Below, piece after piece: positions 26,979-35,059 of a DNA stretch of 64,000 bases. Position 1 is the first letter of the stretch. Each line of letters opens with the position of its first letter. Source of the DNA: Halomonas sp. SpR1 (GTDB lineage: Bacteria; Pseudomonadota; Gammaproteobacteria; Pseudomonadales; Halomonadaceae). The notes under the pieces were generated by a model that was not told the DNA's origin, did not search any database, and saw only the letters and a program-made list of their open reading frames with translations. Where the stretch lies: positions 1 through 64,000 of the forward strand of contig NZ_JAUAMB010000003.1 in assembly GCF_031010175.1 (NCBI RefSeq), read 5' to 3'. The position numbers and the translations under genes are program-made.

Positions 26979-28343
26979 ATGACCTATTACCCAAGCACTG
27001 CCCTTTCCATCGGCGAAGCCATCAAACATGGCAAGCTCGACCCTGTCACTCTCACGCGTCAATGCCTGGCGGCGGCTAAAGACAGCGACTCAGTGTTTAT
27101 ATCGCTCACTCCGGAACGCGCCATGTTCGAGGCCGAGGCCGCTGCACAGCGACAAGCGCACGGTGCTTTGCTAGGGCCACTCGATGGTGTCCCGATCGCC
27201 TGGAAGGATCTGTTCGATGTCTCAGGGAGCGTGACAACGGCTGGCAGTCGAGTACTCGCAGATAAGCCCGCCAAATACGATGCCACGGCGGTTCGCCATG
27301 CAACAGCGGCTGGCATGGTATGCCTGGGCAAGACCAACCTGACTGAACTGGCCTACTCAGGCCTGGGGCTAAACCCGCACTATGGCACGCCTCACCACAC
27401 GCCAGGAGCGGGAGAGCCCAGGGTGCCCGGTGGCTCAAGCTCTGGCTCAGGAGTGGCCGTCGCCAAAGGCATCGTGCCTGCAGCGATAGGCACCGATACG
27501 GCGGGCTCGCTGCGTGTGCCCGCCGCCTTTAATGGCTTGACCTCCTATCGCCCATCCCAGGCACGTCATAGTCGACAAGGCGTCACTCCCCTGGCCCATA
27601 GCCTGGACACCATTGGTGTCATCGCGACCTCTCTACAAGACTGCTTGGCCATCGACGATGTAATGCGAGGAGAAGAGGTCACAACGCGGGAGGCTGCTGA
27701 CCCCGAGCGCACGGTCATCGTGCTGGATACCTCTTACCTTGACGATGAGCGTATCGAAGAAGCCGTGCGTCAAAACCTGGAGCGCAGTGCCGAGCAGCTT
27801 GTTAATGCAGGCTTTCACCTGGTCAGACGCAAGCTTGCCAGCGTGAGCGACACCCTGAACCTTATTCAACAGCACGGCTGGCTGGGCGCAGCAGAAGCTT
27901 ACACCGAGTACCGTCAGCTGTTGGAAAGTGACGCGGCAGAGGCGATGGATCCCAGAGTTCGGCAGCGACTGTTGAGTGCCCAGAAGATGGCACCGGACAG
28001 CATAGTGACGCTTTATCGCCAGCGCCGGGCACTTCAAACGCAGCTTCGCCAGGAACTCGCCGGGGCAACGCTACTCTCCCCCACCGTTGCTCACGCTGCA
28101 CCGCTCCTTGCACCTTTGGAAGATGACCCGGAACGCTTTGCTGAAGTGAATCTCGCCACGCTGCGGCTAAGCATGGTGGCAAGCCTGCTTGATGCCCCGG
28201 CTGTCGCACTGCCTAGCGGTGTTGACGAGAGCCAGCAGCACACCAGTATCCAGCTAACGGCACCTTGCGGAGAGGACGAGGCACTTATGCGCGTAGCCCT
28301 TGCCGCCAGCGATCACTTGGGCCTCTCGACTGAACACCAATAG
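26979..28343 (+). CDS. Amidase (amidase-signature family)
   Basis: A 454-residue amidase-signature enzyme. The catalytic Ser-cisSer-Lys triad is visible: Lys76 in GVPIAWKDLFD, Ser153 in PGGSSSGSGVAVAKG and Ser177 in GTDTAGSLRVPAAFNG. The family hydrolyses linear amides (GatA, allophanate, carbamate and similar). The rest of the chain is variable and does not fix the substrate. In this operon it may release ammonia from the ring-opened product of the compound carried by the NCS1 permease. GGGGGA lies seven bases before the start. Confidence 0.85.
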   Translation: MTYYPSTALSIGEAIKHGKLDPVTLTRQCLAAAKDSDSVFISLTPERAMFEAEAAAQRQAHGALLGPLDGVPIAWKDLFDVSGSVTTAGSRVLADKPAKYDATAVRHATAAGMVCLGKTNLTELAYSGLGLNPHYGTPHHTPGAGEPRVPGGSSSGSGVAVAKGIVPAAIGTDTAGSLRVPAAFNGLTSYRPSQARHSRQGVTPLAHSLDTIGVIATSLQDCLAIDDVMRGEEVTTREAADPERTVIVLDTSYLDDERIEEAVRQNLERSAEQLVNAGFHLVRRKLASVSDTLNLIQQHGWLGAAEAYTEYRQLLESDAAEAMDPRVRQRLLSAQKMAPDSIVTLYRQRRALQTQLRQELAGATLLSPTVAHAAPLLAPLEDDPERFAEVNLATLRLSMVASLLDAPAVALPSGVDESQQHTSIQLTAPCGEDEALMRVALAASDHLGLSTEHQ

Positions 28344-28382
28344 GCCCGTTGCCAACCTGAATTAACTGTTAAAGGAGCGGTT

Positions 28383-28685
28383 ATGTGCGGATTATGCGGC
28401 GTATTCGGCGGTGAAAACCACTGGAGTACTCACATTGAAGACCCAGAGCAGGCTCACTACGAACGCCGCCGCGCCAGAGCCTACCGGGCAGAACTGATCA
28501 ACCGCGTACTTAAGCCGCATCGCCTTATGCTTGAGGATTTTCAGGCCTCCAGCTTTGTGATTGCCAGCGCAACAGGCAAACGCGAGATTGTCCAGGATCT
28601 AGGCGGCATCTGGCGCCAAGCCGAACTGATGACCGGGCGCGACATCGACCCGTTGGATGAAAATTTTCTGGCATCGTTAAACTAA
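28383..28685 (+). CDS. 100-residue protein with N-terminal MCGLCG (unknown function)
   Basis: A small soluble protein that begins MCGLCGVFGGENHW, resembling the N-terminus of class II glutamine amidotransferases, where Cys2 becomes the catalytic N-terminal nucleophile. It is far too short for that domain and lacks its later motifs. The rest is charged and helical (YERRRARAYRAELINRVLKP). AAAGGAGCGG is a strong ribosome site. It lies between amidase and CobW genes with short gaps. The CGLC pair might bind metal, perhaps as a client of the CobW protein; this is speculation. Confidence 0.6.
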   Translation: MCGLCGVFGGENHWSTHIEDPEQAHYERRRARAYRAELINRVLKPHRLMLEDFQASSFVIASATGKREIVQDLGGIWRQAELMTGRDIDPLDENFLASLN

Positions 28686-28726
28686 TGCTTAGATGTTTCT
28701 AGCTTGCCCCAGAGAGGAACCGATCA

Positions 28727-29770
28727 ATGAACGACCCGACGCCGCTGCTACCGGTTCACGTGATATCCGGCTTTCTGGGCAGTGGCAAAACCACCTTGCT
28801 CAAATCGGTACTGGCCAGTGAAGACTTCGGCGACAGCGCTGTGCTGATCAACGAATTCGGGGACGTGGGCCTGGACAACCGCCTGCTGGGTGAAATCGCC
28901 GAAGATGCCGTGCTACTCTCCAGTGGCTGTGTCTGCTGCACCATCCGTGGCGAACTGTCTGATGCGTTAAGACGCCTGATGTCACAGCGCCAGGACGGCA
29001 AAATTCCGCCTTTCAAGCGCATCATCCTGGAAACCACTGGCCTGGCCGACCCCGGGCCCATCGCCTCAACGATCACCGCAGACCCTGTGCTGCGACACCA
29101 TCTGCGCCCAGGCACAAACCTCACCCTGGTCGATGCCCTCAACGCCACCGCCAGCCGCAAGCTCCAGCCGGTGTGGAAATCCCAGATTGCCGTCGCCGAC
29201 AAACTCGTCATCAGCAAGGTCGACCTGGTCGATCAAGCCCAGCTTAATGAGGTTCAGAGCCTGATTGACACCATCAACCCGGCAGCGCAGCAATTGGGCC
29301 AGGAAGCCTTACAACAGGCCAGCGACGAGCTCTTTGGTAGCGGCCCTCACATTGACCACTACAGCTACTCAGAGGTAAAAACATGGCTTGGGCCCTGGCG
29401 TAAGCCGCCAGCACCTGACGCGGTTTCTCACCTTGGCGATGTTCAGTCATTTCGCCTCTGCTTTGATGGCGAAGTGGACTGGACGTGCTTTGGCATTTGG
29501 CTCTCGATGTTGCTCAATCGCCATGGCAGTCAAATCATGCGAGTTAAAGGCGTGTTACATGTCAAAGATGATACCCGCCCGGTGATCATCCACGGTGTTC
29601 AGCACACCATTCATCCACCGGAGCACGTAAGCGACTGGCCTAACAACGACCGCATATCGGAGCTGATTTTCATCACCCATGGCATCACCGCTAAGCGCGT
29701 GACAGACTCGCTGGAGACCTTCATGAAGGCCGTTAGCAACCACCCAAGCCCCAGGATATTCCATGCATGA
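28727..29770 (+). CDS. CobW/COG0523-family GTPase (putative metallochaperone)
   Basis: A 347-residue G3E GTPase. Walker A GFLGSGKTTLL (about 15-25), the metal-binding CxCC motif in SSGCVCCTIRGEL (67-71), ETTGLADPGP, SKVDLVD as base-recognition loop and a C-terminal CobW domain (RLCFDGEVDW, HGVQHTIHPP). Such proteins deliver zinc, cobalt or iron to particular enzymes. Placement after an amidase and an imidase-like locus suggests metal delivery to a hydrolase of this pathway. It overlaps the next gene by eight bases. Confidence 0.85.
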   Translation: MNDPTPLLPVHVISGFLGSGKTTLLKSVLASEDFGDSAVLINEFGDVGLDNRLLGEIAEDAVLLSSGCVCCTIRGELSDALRRLMSQRQDGKIPPFKRIILETTGLADPGPIASTITADPVLRHHLRPGTNLTLVDALNATASRKLQPVWKSQIAVADKLVISKVDLVDQAQLNEVQSLIDTINPAAQQLGQEALQQASDELFGSGPHIDHYSYSEVKTWLGPWRKPPAPDAVSHLGDVQSFRLCFDGEVDWTCFGIWLSMLLNRHGSQIMRVKGVLHVKDDTRPVIIHGVQHTIHPPEHVSDWPNNDRISELIFITHGITAKRVTDSLETFMKAVSNHPSPRIFHA

Positions 29771-30986
29771 AGCTGCATCCCCCAAACCGCTAACCATGCC
29801 CTATGTGCAGCGAGGCCCAGTCACCCTAAGGGTACTCGGCACCTCGGTAACACTGCTTGAAAGCATTCGCAAGCGTGCTCGGGAAGACTTGGGCCTTCGA
29901 CTCACCTTTGAGGTGCTCGATGGCGTTGCCGCGCAGCAAGCGGGGGTGCTAACTCCTGACAGCTTCGATATCTATGACCAATGGTTTCACAACGTGGACT
30001 TTGTGTGGCCCGCTAATGCGATTCAACCCATTCAGGTGGATCGCATTAAACACTGGGATATGATCAATGATCTTCCCAAGATAGGAAGGCTGACGCCCCA
30101 CGCGCCTCTCGGAGCAGGCAGTAACCCGGTCAACCTCCTCTATGTCCAACCCGATGGCAGTTACGGTTCTCGCCCAAGTGGGCATATCACCATGCTCCCT
30201 GTTAGCCACAATGTGGACAGCTTCGGTTATCGCACCGACATGCTCCCCAAAGGGCTGGATATCAACCAAGAGAGCTGGAGCTGGTTGTTGGACAAGCGCT
30301 GGAAGGGCATGGTCAGCCTGCAAAATGACAGCGCCATCGGCGCCATTGACGCCGCGCTGGCAGCCAAAGCAGCAGGGCTGGTCGAGTTCGAAGACCTGGG
30401 TAATCTCAGCCTGGCAGAGATCGACAGCCTGATTGATTGCCTTATCAATCTTAAGCGTCAGCAACACTTTCGCGCCTTCTGGAGCAACCAGGATCAAGCC
30501 TCTTCCGATATGGTACGCGGCCGGGTCGGCATCGAAAGCCTGTGGTCGCCCGCCATGACGGATCTCAAAAAACGCAACATCAAGGTACGCATGGCGGCCC
30601 CCACAGAGGGCTACCGCGCCTGGTACGGCGGCATGTCAATCTCACGGCATGTGAAGGGGCGCACGCTAGATGCGGCCTATGACTACCTTAACTGGTGGAT
30701 TTCCGGATGGCCCGGTTCCGTTATGGCCCGCCAAGGCTATTACATTTCCACCCCAGAACTAACCCGCCCTCACCTTTCCGCTGCGGAGTGGGACTTTTGG
30801 TATGGCGGCAAACCTGCCGCCAAGAGCCTTCCAGGCCCCGATGGCACCGCTGATATGATTCACCGAGGCGAAATCCGCGACGGCGGAGACTACCAGACAA
30901 GAATGAGCCGCATCGCGGTGTGGAATACCGTCATGGATGAGCATAACTATTTGGTCAGGCGCTGGAATGATTTTATGTCGGCTTAA
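29763..30986 (+). CDS. ABC-type solute-binding-like protein without signal peptide
   Basis: A 407-residue protein resembling bacterial extracellular solute-binding proteins of the PotD/iron type (TLRVLGTSVTLLESI, FDIYDQWFHNVDFVWP, YLNWWISGWPGSVMARQGYY). No hydrophobic leader exists: the chain starts MHEAASPKPLTMPYVQRG, and upstream sequence is the CobW gene, which it overlaps. No ABC permease or ATPase is nearby. It may bind a ligand in the cytoplasm, as a sensor or metal/substrate carrier. Part of this gene is duplicated as a broken copy at 32393-33015. Confidence 0.7.
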   Translation: MHEAASPKPLTMPYVQRGPVTLRVLGTSVTLLESIRKRAREDLGLRLTFEVLDGVAAQQAGVLTPDSFDIYDQWFHNVDFVWPANAIQPIQVDRIKHWDMINDLPKIGRLTPHAPLGAGSNPVNLLYVQPDGSYGSRPSGHITMLPVSHNVDSFGYRTDMLPKGLDINQESWSWLLDKRWKGMVSLQNDSAIGAIDAALAAKAAGLVEFEDLGNLSLAEIDSLIDCLINLKRQQHFRAFWSNQDQASSDMVRGRVGIESLWSPAMTDLKKRNIKVRMAAPTEGYRAWYGGMSISRHVKGRTLDAAYDYLNWWISGWPGSVMARQGYYISTPELTRPHLSAAEWDFWYGGKPAAKSLPGPDGTADMIHRGEIRDGGDYQTRMSRIAVWNTVMDEHNYLVRRWNDFMSA

Positions 30987-31200
30987 AGTGCAAGCTTCGT
31001 ACTGGCAGCTAACCGCGTGATGACTAAAAGCACATGCCTCCGCCTCTTGGCTTTCACGAGCTTAAGCGGGGGTGCTTGTTTGCTCCCCAGCCCGCCTCTA
31101 ATCAGGGCTGCGCCTACTAAACATCCGCCAACGCAGGAAAATATTACGAGTCCACTTCAGCAAGCAAAGAAGAAGCGTTTAAAAGAAAAGCTGACGTGCC
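30987..31200. repeat. Downstream repeat, copy 1 (pairs with about 33050-33275)
   Basis: The sequence from the stop of the solute-binding gene resembles the stretch after the broken copy, for example GCAGCTAACCGCGTGATGAC against GCAGCTAGCAGTGTGATGAC, then ATGCCTCC...CTTGGCTTTCACGAGCTTA against ATGCCCCC...CTTGGCTTCCACAAGCTTA, and AGAAGCGTTTAAAAGAAAA near the end. It marks the extent of an old segmental duplication. The short open frame 31017-31316 here is not considered a gene. Confidence 0.6.
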
Positions 31201-31570
31201 TCAGCCTACATGGCGGCTGTCGCTGCGGTCTCTGGTACGCAGATAGCTCACCAGCAGATGACGTCCACAGCAGACATACAGCGGGAAATAGCAGTGGTGA
31301 TCGTAATAGCGATTAAAGAACTTGCCAGGTTGGTCACCGTGCACGGGAATATCGGTGCCATCGACTTCCAGCACGATTTCCTTCAGTGGTTCGTTATGCT
31401 GTTCAATGCAGTGATGCCACAGTAACTCATGGGCACCATCGCTTGCCGATCGGCATTCTGCTCTATCCGGCACAGCGTCGACTTGCCTTATTCCAAATGA
31501 ATGACGACTAACGCCGCCGCGGGTAAAAACGGGCCCAGCCCTTCGGGTTGCACCACAACGCGGTTCGCGA
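31201..31570 (-). pseudogene. IS1380-family transposase remnant
   Basis: On the minus strand, LEVDGTDIPVHGDQPGKFF and YYDHHCYFPLYVCCGRHLLV, then SYLRTRD, match the region around the first catalytic Asp of IS1380-type transposases. Another piece (ALWCNPKGWARFYPRRR) appears in a different frame just upstream, so the fragment has frameshifts and lacks most of the roughly 440-residue enzyme. It lies between the solute-binding duplication and higA, and may mark the insertion that split the duplicated segments. Confidence 0.65.
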
Positions 31571-31577
31571 TGAAACG

Positions 31578-32012
31578 TCAACAGACCCTAATATCCCTGA
31601 GTGTTTTACGCTGTTTGAAAACATCCGTTGGAATGCCAAAGCGGTCAGAAAGCCCACAAATTTGGCGCCAGTTAAGCTTACGTTTGCCTGACAAAATGGA
31701 CGAAACAACAGACTGAGCGCCGATTTCCGGCAAATCATTTTGGGTAATGCCATGTTCTTCCATAAGATAACGAAGCACATCAGTATCCCCCGCGACAGGC
31801 ATGGGGCGTACACGCTCATCATATGCCTCAAGAAGATCACCAAGGCGCGCCGCAAGGCTGGCTAAATAATGATTTTCATCATCGCCAACCAAATTTAGAA
31901 TTTCATCAAGCGCTTCTACTTTCTCGTCATACTCATCCTCTGATTCTGGCGCAGAGAGAAGAGGTGCAATGTACTGCCAGTGAGTAGCGGCTTGATCAAG
32001 AACGGCATTCAT
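31578..32012 (-). CDS. higA: HigA-type antitoxin (XRE-family HTH)
   Basis: A 144-residue protein. The N-terminal half is acidic and helical (LLSAPESEDEYDEKVEALDE), and the C-terminal part carries an XRE helix-turn-helix (HGITQNDLPEIGAQSVVSSI, then LSGKRKLNWRQICGLSDRFG). It is encoded directly after a HigB-like toxin, the gene order typical of higBA. The start at 32012 is chosen because it matches the usual antitoxin N-terminus; it gives a four-base gap after the toxin stop. It should neutralise HigB and repress the pair by binding the palindrome at 32330-32369. Confidence 0.82.
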   Translation of the reverse strand: MNAVLDQAATHWQYIAPLLSAPESEDEYDEKVEALDEILNLVGDDENHYLASLAARLGDLLEAYDERVRPMPVAGDTDVLRYLMEEHGITQNDLPEIGAQSVVSSILSGKRKLNWRQICGLSDRFGIPTDVFKQRKTLRDIRVC

Positions 32013-32016
32013 ATCT

Positions 32017-32304
32017 TCACTCCTTCCACTTACCCTTGTCATATTCAGGATGATCGAGAATATGGCGGATAAAAACGCGCTTAGCGCGATAGTGCACAGT
32101 TGCTATCAGTCGAATCTTATTGCCACCAATGTCAAAAACATGGTGGCTTCCTACCTTATCCGTTGCCGGAAAAATTTCTTTCATCTCAGCAAAGCTCTGG
32201 GGCTCGCTACCCTTCATGATGCGAAACCATGCATCTAAGGCAGTGGCCGACTGCGGCCATTTCTCCTTTGCTTCCCAAATACGTTTTTGTGTGACCACAT
32301 GCAT
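32017..32304 (-). CDS. higB: HigB-type mRNA interferase toxin
   Basis: A 95-residue basic protein of the HigB_toxin (RelE-like) family: LDAWFRIMKGSEPQSFAEMK, VFDIGGNKIRLIATVHY, and the C-terminal VFIRHILDHPEYDKGKW with the His and Asp-His-x-x-Tyr-Asp region conserved in the family. HigB cleaves mRNA on translating ribosomes. It is the first gene of a toxin-antitoxin operon read leftward from a strong palindromic promoter. Length and motifs are normal, so it is probably functional. Its place between two copies of a duplication could stabilise the island. Confidence 0.85.
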   Translation of the reverse strand: MHVVTQKRIWEAKEKWPQSATALDAWFRIMKGSEPQSFAEMKEIFPATDKVGSHHVFDIGGNKIRLIATVHYRAKRVFIRHILDHPEYDKGKWKE

Positions 32305-32329
32305 ATGTAACCCCTTTCACTGGCTACAC

Positions 32330-32369
32330 TATAATAGCAGTTTGCTATATATAGCAAACTGCTATTATA
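32330..32369. promoter_or_regulatory. 40-bp perfect palindrome (higBA operator)
   Basis: The 20-base half TATAATAGCAGTTTGCTATA is followed by its exact inverse. Each half contains TAGCAGTTTGCTA, itself a TAGCA-N3-TGCTA palindrome, so two HigA dimer sites stand symmetrically. It lies 26 bases upstream of the toxin start and includes TATAAT-like sequences that could serve as the -10 element. Cooperative autorepression by the antitoxin is the expected use. Confidence 0.85.
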
Positions 32370-32392
32370 ACTTTCTTAACAATCAAGCTGAA

Positions 32393-33015
32393 CTTCGTGT
32401 GGCCCGCTAATGCGATTCAACCCATTCAGGTGGATCGCATCACGCACTGGGACATGATAAATGATCTGCCCAAGACAGGTAGGCTAACGCCCCACGCGCC
32501 CCTGGGAGCAGGCAGTAACCCGGTCGACCTGCTCTACGTCCAACCCGATGGCTGTTACGGCTCTCGCCCAAGCGGGCATATCACCATGCTCCCGGTTAGC
32601 CACAACGTGGACAGCTTCGGTTATCGCATGGACATGCTCCCCAAAGGGCTGGATATCAACCAAGAGAGCTGGAGCTGGTTGTTGGACAGGCACCCTAGAT
32701 GCGGCCTATGACTACCTCAACTGGTGGATTTCTGGATGGCCCGGCGCCGTCATGACCCGCCAGGGCTATTACATTTCCACCCCAGAACTGACCCGCCCTC
32801 ACCTATCCGCCGCGGAGTGGGACTTTTGGTATGGCGGCCAACCTGCCGCCAAAAACCTTCCAGGCCCCGATGGCACTTCTGATCTGATTCATCGAGGCGA
32901 AATCCGCGACGGCGGAGACTACCAGACAAGAATGAGCCGCATCGCGGTGTGGAATACTGTTATGGATGAGCATAACTATTTGGTAAGGCGCTGGAACGAT
33001 TTTATGTCGGCTTAA
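32393..33015 (+). pseudogene. Broken second copy of the solute-binding-like gene
   Basis: Nearly identical to 29999-30986 in two blocks. The first covers FVWPANAIQPIQVDRITHWD to SWSWLLD, the second GTLDAAYDYLNWWISGWPG to the C-terminus RRWNDFMSA. About 370 bp between them (roughly 30292-30660 of the intact gene) are missing and the two blocks are in different frames. The N-terminal third is absent. It is therefore a remnant; it starts directly after the higBA operator. Confidence 0.88.
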
Positions 33016-33538
33016 GGCTTGTGCTTGAACTAACATTTCGCCTCTTCTCATCCGCCGCCCTCGCATTGGCAGCTAGCAGTGTGATGACCAAACACATGCC
33101 CCCCTCTTGGCTTCCACAAGCTTATGCGAGGGGTCGTTTTTGCTCAGCATTTTGTCTCTGCCCACCTGATCCCACCCAGTCAAGACTGCATCGGCGACAC
33201 ACCTGCCAATGCTGAAAAATGTTACGAGTCCTCATCAGAAGGCCAAGCAGAAGCGTTGAAAAGAAAAACTTACGGCCTCAGCCCATTTCAGCCGCTTGTG
33301 CTAGGCTAATTTCAGTAGAGAATTGAGGAAGCACCCGAAAGCTAAAAAAGCTGCGCGCAGCTAGGTAGCATGAAACTGAAAACGAATCTAAGCGGATATC
33401 CGCCAAAACCGTATACTCATAGGTATCTTTATCTTAAAATGCGCGGTTTTCTGGTAATATTTTTTAATATGAGTGCTCATATTTCTGGGTAAATATCCTA
33501 TAAATGCTAGCTAGATGGTTAGAGTGGTGGTCGCCAGG
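33016..33538. other. Duplicated downstream sequence and AT-rich spacer
   Basis: From about 33050 to 33275 it pairs with 31000-31200, the sequence following the intact solute-binding gene. From about 33300 the composition turns AT-rich and no gene is recognised up to the attC-like motif at 33539. Short frames at 33021-33309 lack ribosome sites and lie in the duplicated non-coding part. Confidence 0.5.
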
Positions 33539-33572
33539 AAAAACTCGCATGCGCACTAATAAACTGTTAGCA
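33539..33572 (+). repeat. attC-like motif 1 (3' part)
   Basis: AAAAACTCGCAT (33539-33550), ending in TGTTAGCA (GTT of a possible recombination core at 33566-33568), closely resembles the motif at 34111-34141. The GTG start of the next gene follows 24 bases after the GTT, the spacing expected for a cassette gene. Tentative, because the left arm was not resolved. Confidence 0.35.
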
Positions 33573-33589
33573 CTATGTGGAGAAATTAA

Positions 33590-34078
33590 GTGGATCTAGA
33601 TAATTTCGGCTATAGCATTCTGGCTTCGGTAATCGCCGGTATAATCATTGCCGTTGCAGCGAAATTTAGTTTGCAGCAGTGGAAAAAGATAGGGGTAAGC
33701 CTGTCCGGACTTCTAGCAATTATAGCCATTGCGACGCCAATGGTGTTTATGGGGATAACTGCAACGAAGCAAATTCAAGAAAAAATAGAAGTAGGAAAGG
33801 CTCAGGATGTTCTCGATACCTATTTAAAAGGACATTATCCTGTCGACCTAAAAGAAGGGTATAACCTTGAGGTTTTAGAGGTTAAAAATAGAATGTTCAT
33901 CGCCTTTATATATCCTGAAAACCAAGGGTATCCTAGCTATCACCCTTGGAGTAATGAAGGGTTCTCTTTAAAGATTCAGGAGCATTTAAACAATCATGGT
34001 TATCCTGGTCGCCCAATGTGGAGCTACCAAATGAAAACCTACTCTAGCGAAGAAATACTGGAATTCAGCAGTGAATAA
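33590..34078 (+). CDS. Small membrane protein of unknown function
   Basis: A 162-residue protein with GTG start (GTGGAGAAATTAA upstream). Two hydrophobic segments, about 8-28 (ILASVIAGIIIAVAA) and 37-58 (SLSGLLAIIAIATPMVF), are followed by a short coiled region (TKQIQEKIEVGKAQDVLDTY) and a soluble C-terminal domain. No family is recognised. It is AT-rich compared with the operons on both sides and is followed by a VCR-like attC candidate, so it may be an integron-type cassette gene. Confidence 0.55.
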   Translation: MDLDNFGYSILASVIAGIIIAVAAKFSLQQWKKIGVSLSGLLAIIAIATPMVFMGITATKQIQEKIEVGKAQDVLDTYLKGHYPVDLKEGYNLEVLEVKNRMFIAFIYPENQGYPSYHPWSNEGFSLKIQEHLNNHGYPGRPMWSYQMKTYSSEEILEFSSE

Positions 34079-34082
34079 TGTG

Positions 34083-34141
34083 CTTACAAACGCATCAATT
34101 TGGACGTTCGAAAACTCGCATCTATTAGGCGAACGTTAGAA
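34083..34141 (+). repeat. attC-like site 2 (VCR-like, about 59 bp)
   Basis: The left arm TTACAAACGCATCAA (34084-34098), followed by TTTGGAC, resembles the Vibrio cassette repeat start (as I recall it, TAACAAACGCCTCAA...GGGAC). The right arm TTAGGCGAACGTTAGA resembles its end (TTAGGCGGGCGTTA). Length and the GTTAGAA core fit a short attC. It lies between two same-strand hypothetical genes and the next ATG begins 26 bases after the GTT. Confidence 0.5.
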
Positions 34142-34160
34142 GAGTAAGCAGTCGGAGAGC

Positions 34161-34808
34161 ATGATGCTTCCAAAAGGGAAAAATAATCTATCTCGTTTAT
34201 CTGTATTCTACCGCAAGACTAAAACGAGAAATATTCGAAATAAATTTTACTCAAAAGCACAATGCTTTCGTGCTGATTTCTCTAAATCATCATTTATTGA
34301 TGTCAATTTTAAAGGTGCAATTTTGACTAGTTGCAACTTTAAAGGCGCTACTTTTACGCAAGTAGAATTTTTAGGCACGAACCTTAAAAAATCGAACTTC
34401 ACTGATGCCACATTTAAGTATTGCATATTTTCTAGAGCACTGATAAAAAACAGCAATTTCAGAAACTGCACCTTTGAAAACTGTATTTTTGTAAGCACAA
34501 ATATTACTGTTGCTAAAAATATTGTGGTTAGTGAGAGCAACAGAATTTTTAAGCGGCAACCATCCCCTGAGGTCTCTCAAGAAACATTAACGCTGCTAGA
34601 TGATTTAAGATTTAATCCAAAGGTACAAAATAGCCGAGTTTTACACCTGAAGGGTGGAAAAATAAACGCTATTACGTTAAATAGCCTTATTGAACGCCTT
34701 GGAGAAAAAAGGCTCAAACGTGGCTTGCTTGCGCTCAATGGGACTTTGCCTTATCGAATTATAACCGCAAATAGGCTATGCAATGCAATTGACAGGGCAG
34801 CTCGTTAA
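34161..34808 (+). CDS. Pentapeptide-repeat protein
   Basis: A 215-residue protein. Residues about 35-112 form a run of A(D/N)LXX-like pentapeptides with Phe at the central position (RADFSKSSFIDVNFKGAI, CNFKGATFTQVEFLG, KSNFTDATFKYCIF, NSNFRNCTFENCIF), predicting a right-handed quadrilateral beta helix. The C-terminal 100 residues are not repetitive and unrecognised. Some such proteins mimic DNA and protect gyrase; no such role can be assigned here. AT-rich, and placed between attC-like motifs. Confidence 0.75.
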   Translation: MMLPKGKNNLSRLSVFYRKTKTRNIRNKFYSKAQCFRADFSKSSFIDVNFKGAILTSCNFKGATFTQVEFLGTNLKKSNFTDATFKYCIFSRALIKNSNFRNCTFENCIFVSTNITVAKNIVVSESNRIFKRQPSPEVSQETLTLLDDLRFNPKVQNSRVLHLKGGKINAITLNSLIERLGEKRLKRGLLALNGTLPYRIITANRLCNAIDRAAR

Positions 34809-34910
34809 TGATAACTTTTTATTGTCCCGCCCCATTCAATCGAGAGATTGAAAAGCTCAGGAGATCAATGGGGACTCGATTCAATAGCTGGCATTCGAGA
34901 GGGGGTGACT

Positions 34911-35027
34911 ATGATAGGAAATACTTGCACAATCTTTGGTTTTATTAGCTTAATCATTGCAAACTGCTTAGATTTTTTTATTTTAGGTAATCACTCTCGA
35001 TTGTTTGGGGTATTTGCTAACCCTTAA
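34911..35027 (+). CDS. Possible 38-residue small membrane protein
   Basis: A short frame starts with ATG five bases after the strong ribosome site GAGGGGGTG. It encodes MIGNTCTIFGFISLII and continues hydrophobic to about residue 26, then LGNHSRLFGVFANP and a stop. One membrane segment is predicted. It occupies an otherwise empty 345-base gap inside the cassette-like block. Short ORFs arise by chance; the ribosome site and hydrophobic pattern are the only support. Confidence 0.4.
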   Translation: MIGNTCTIFGFISLIIANCLDFFILGNHSRLFGVFANP

Positions 35028-35059
35028 CTCTCTCCAGCTATTTATGTGCCCTTAAAATC

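Noticed and set aside
31017..31316. Plus-strand ORF with leader-like start
   Set aside because: It spans the end of a non-coding duplicated segment and the IS1380 remnant and has no counterpart frame in the second copy.
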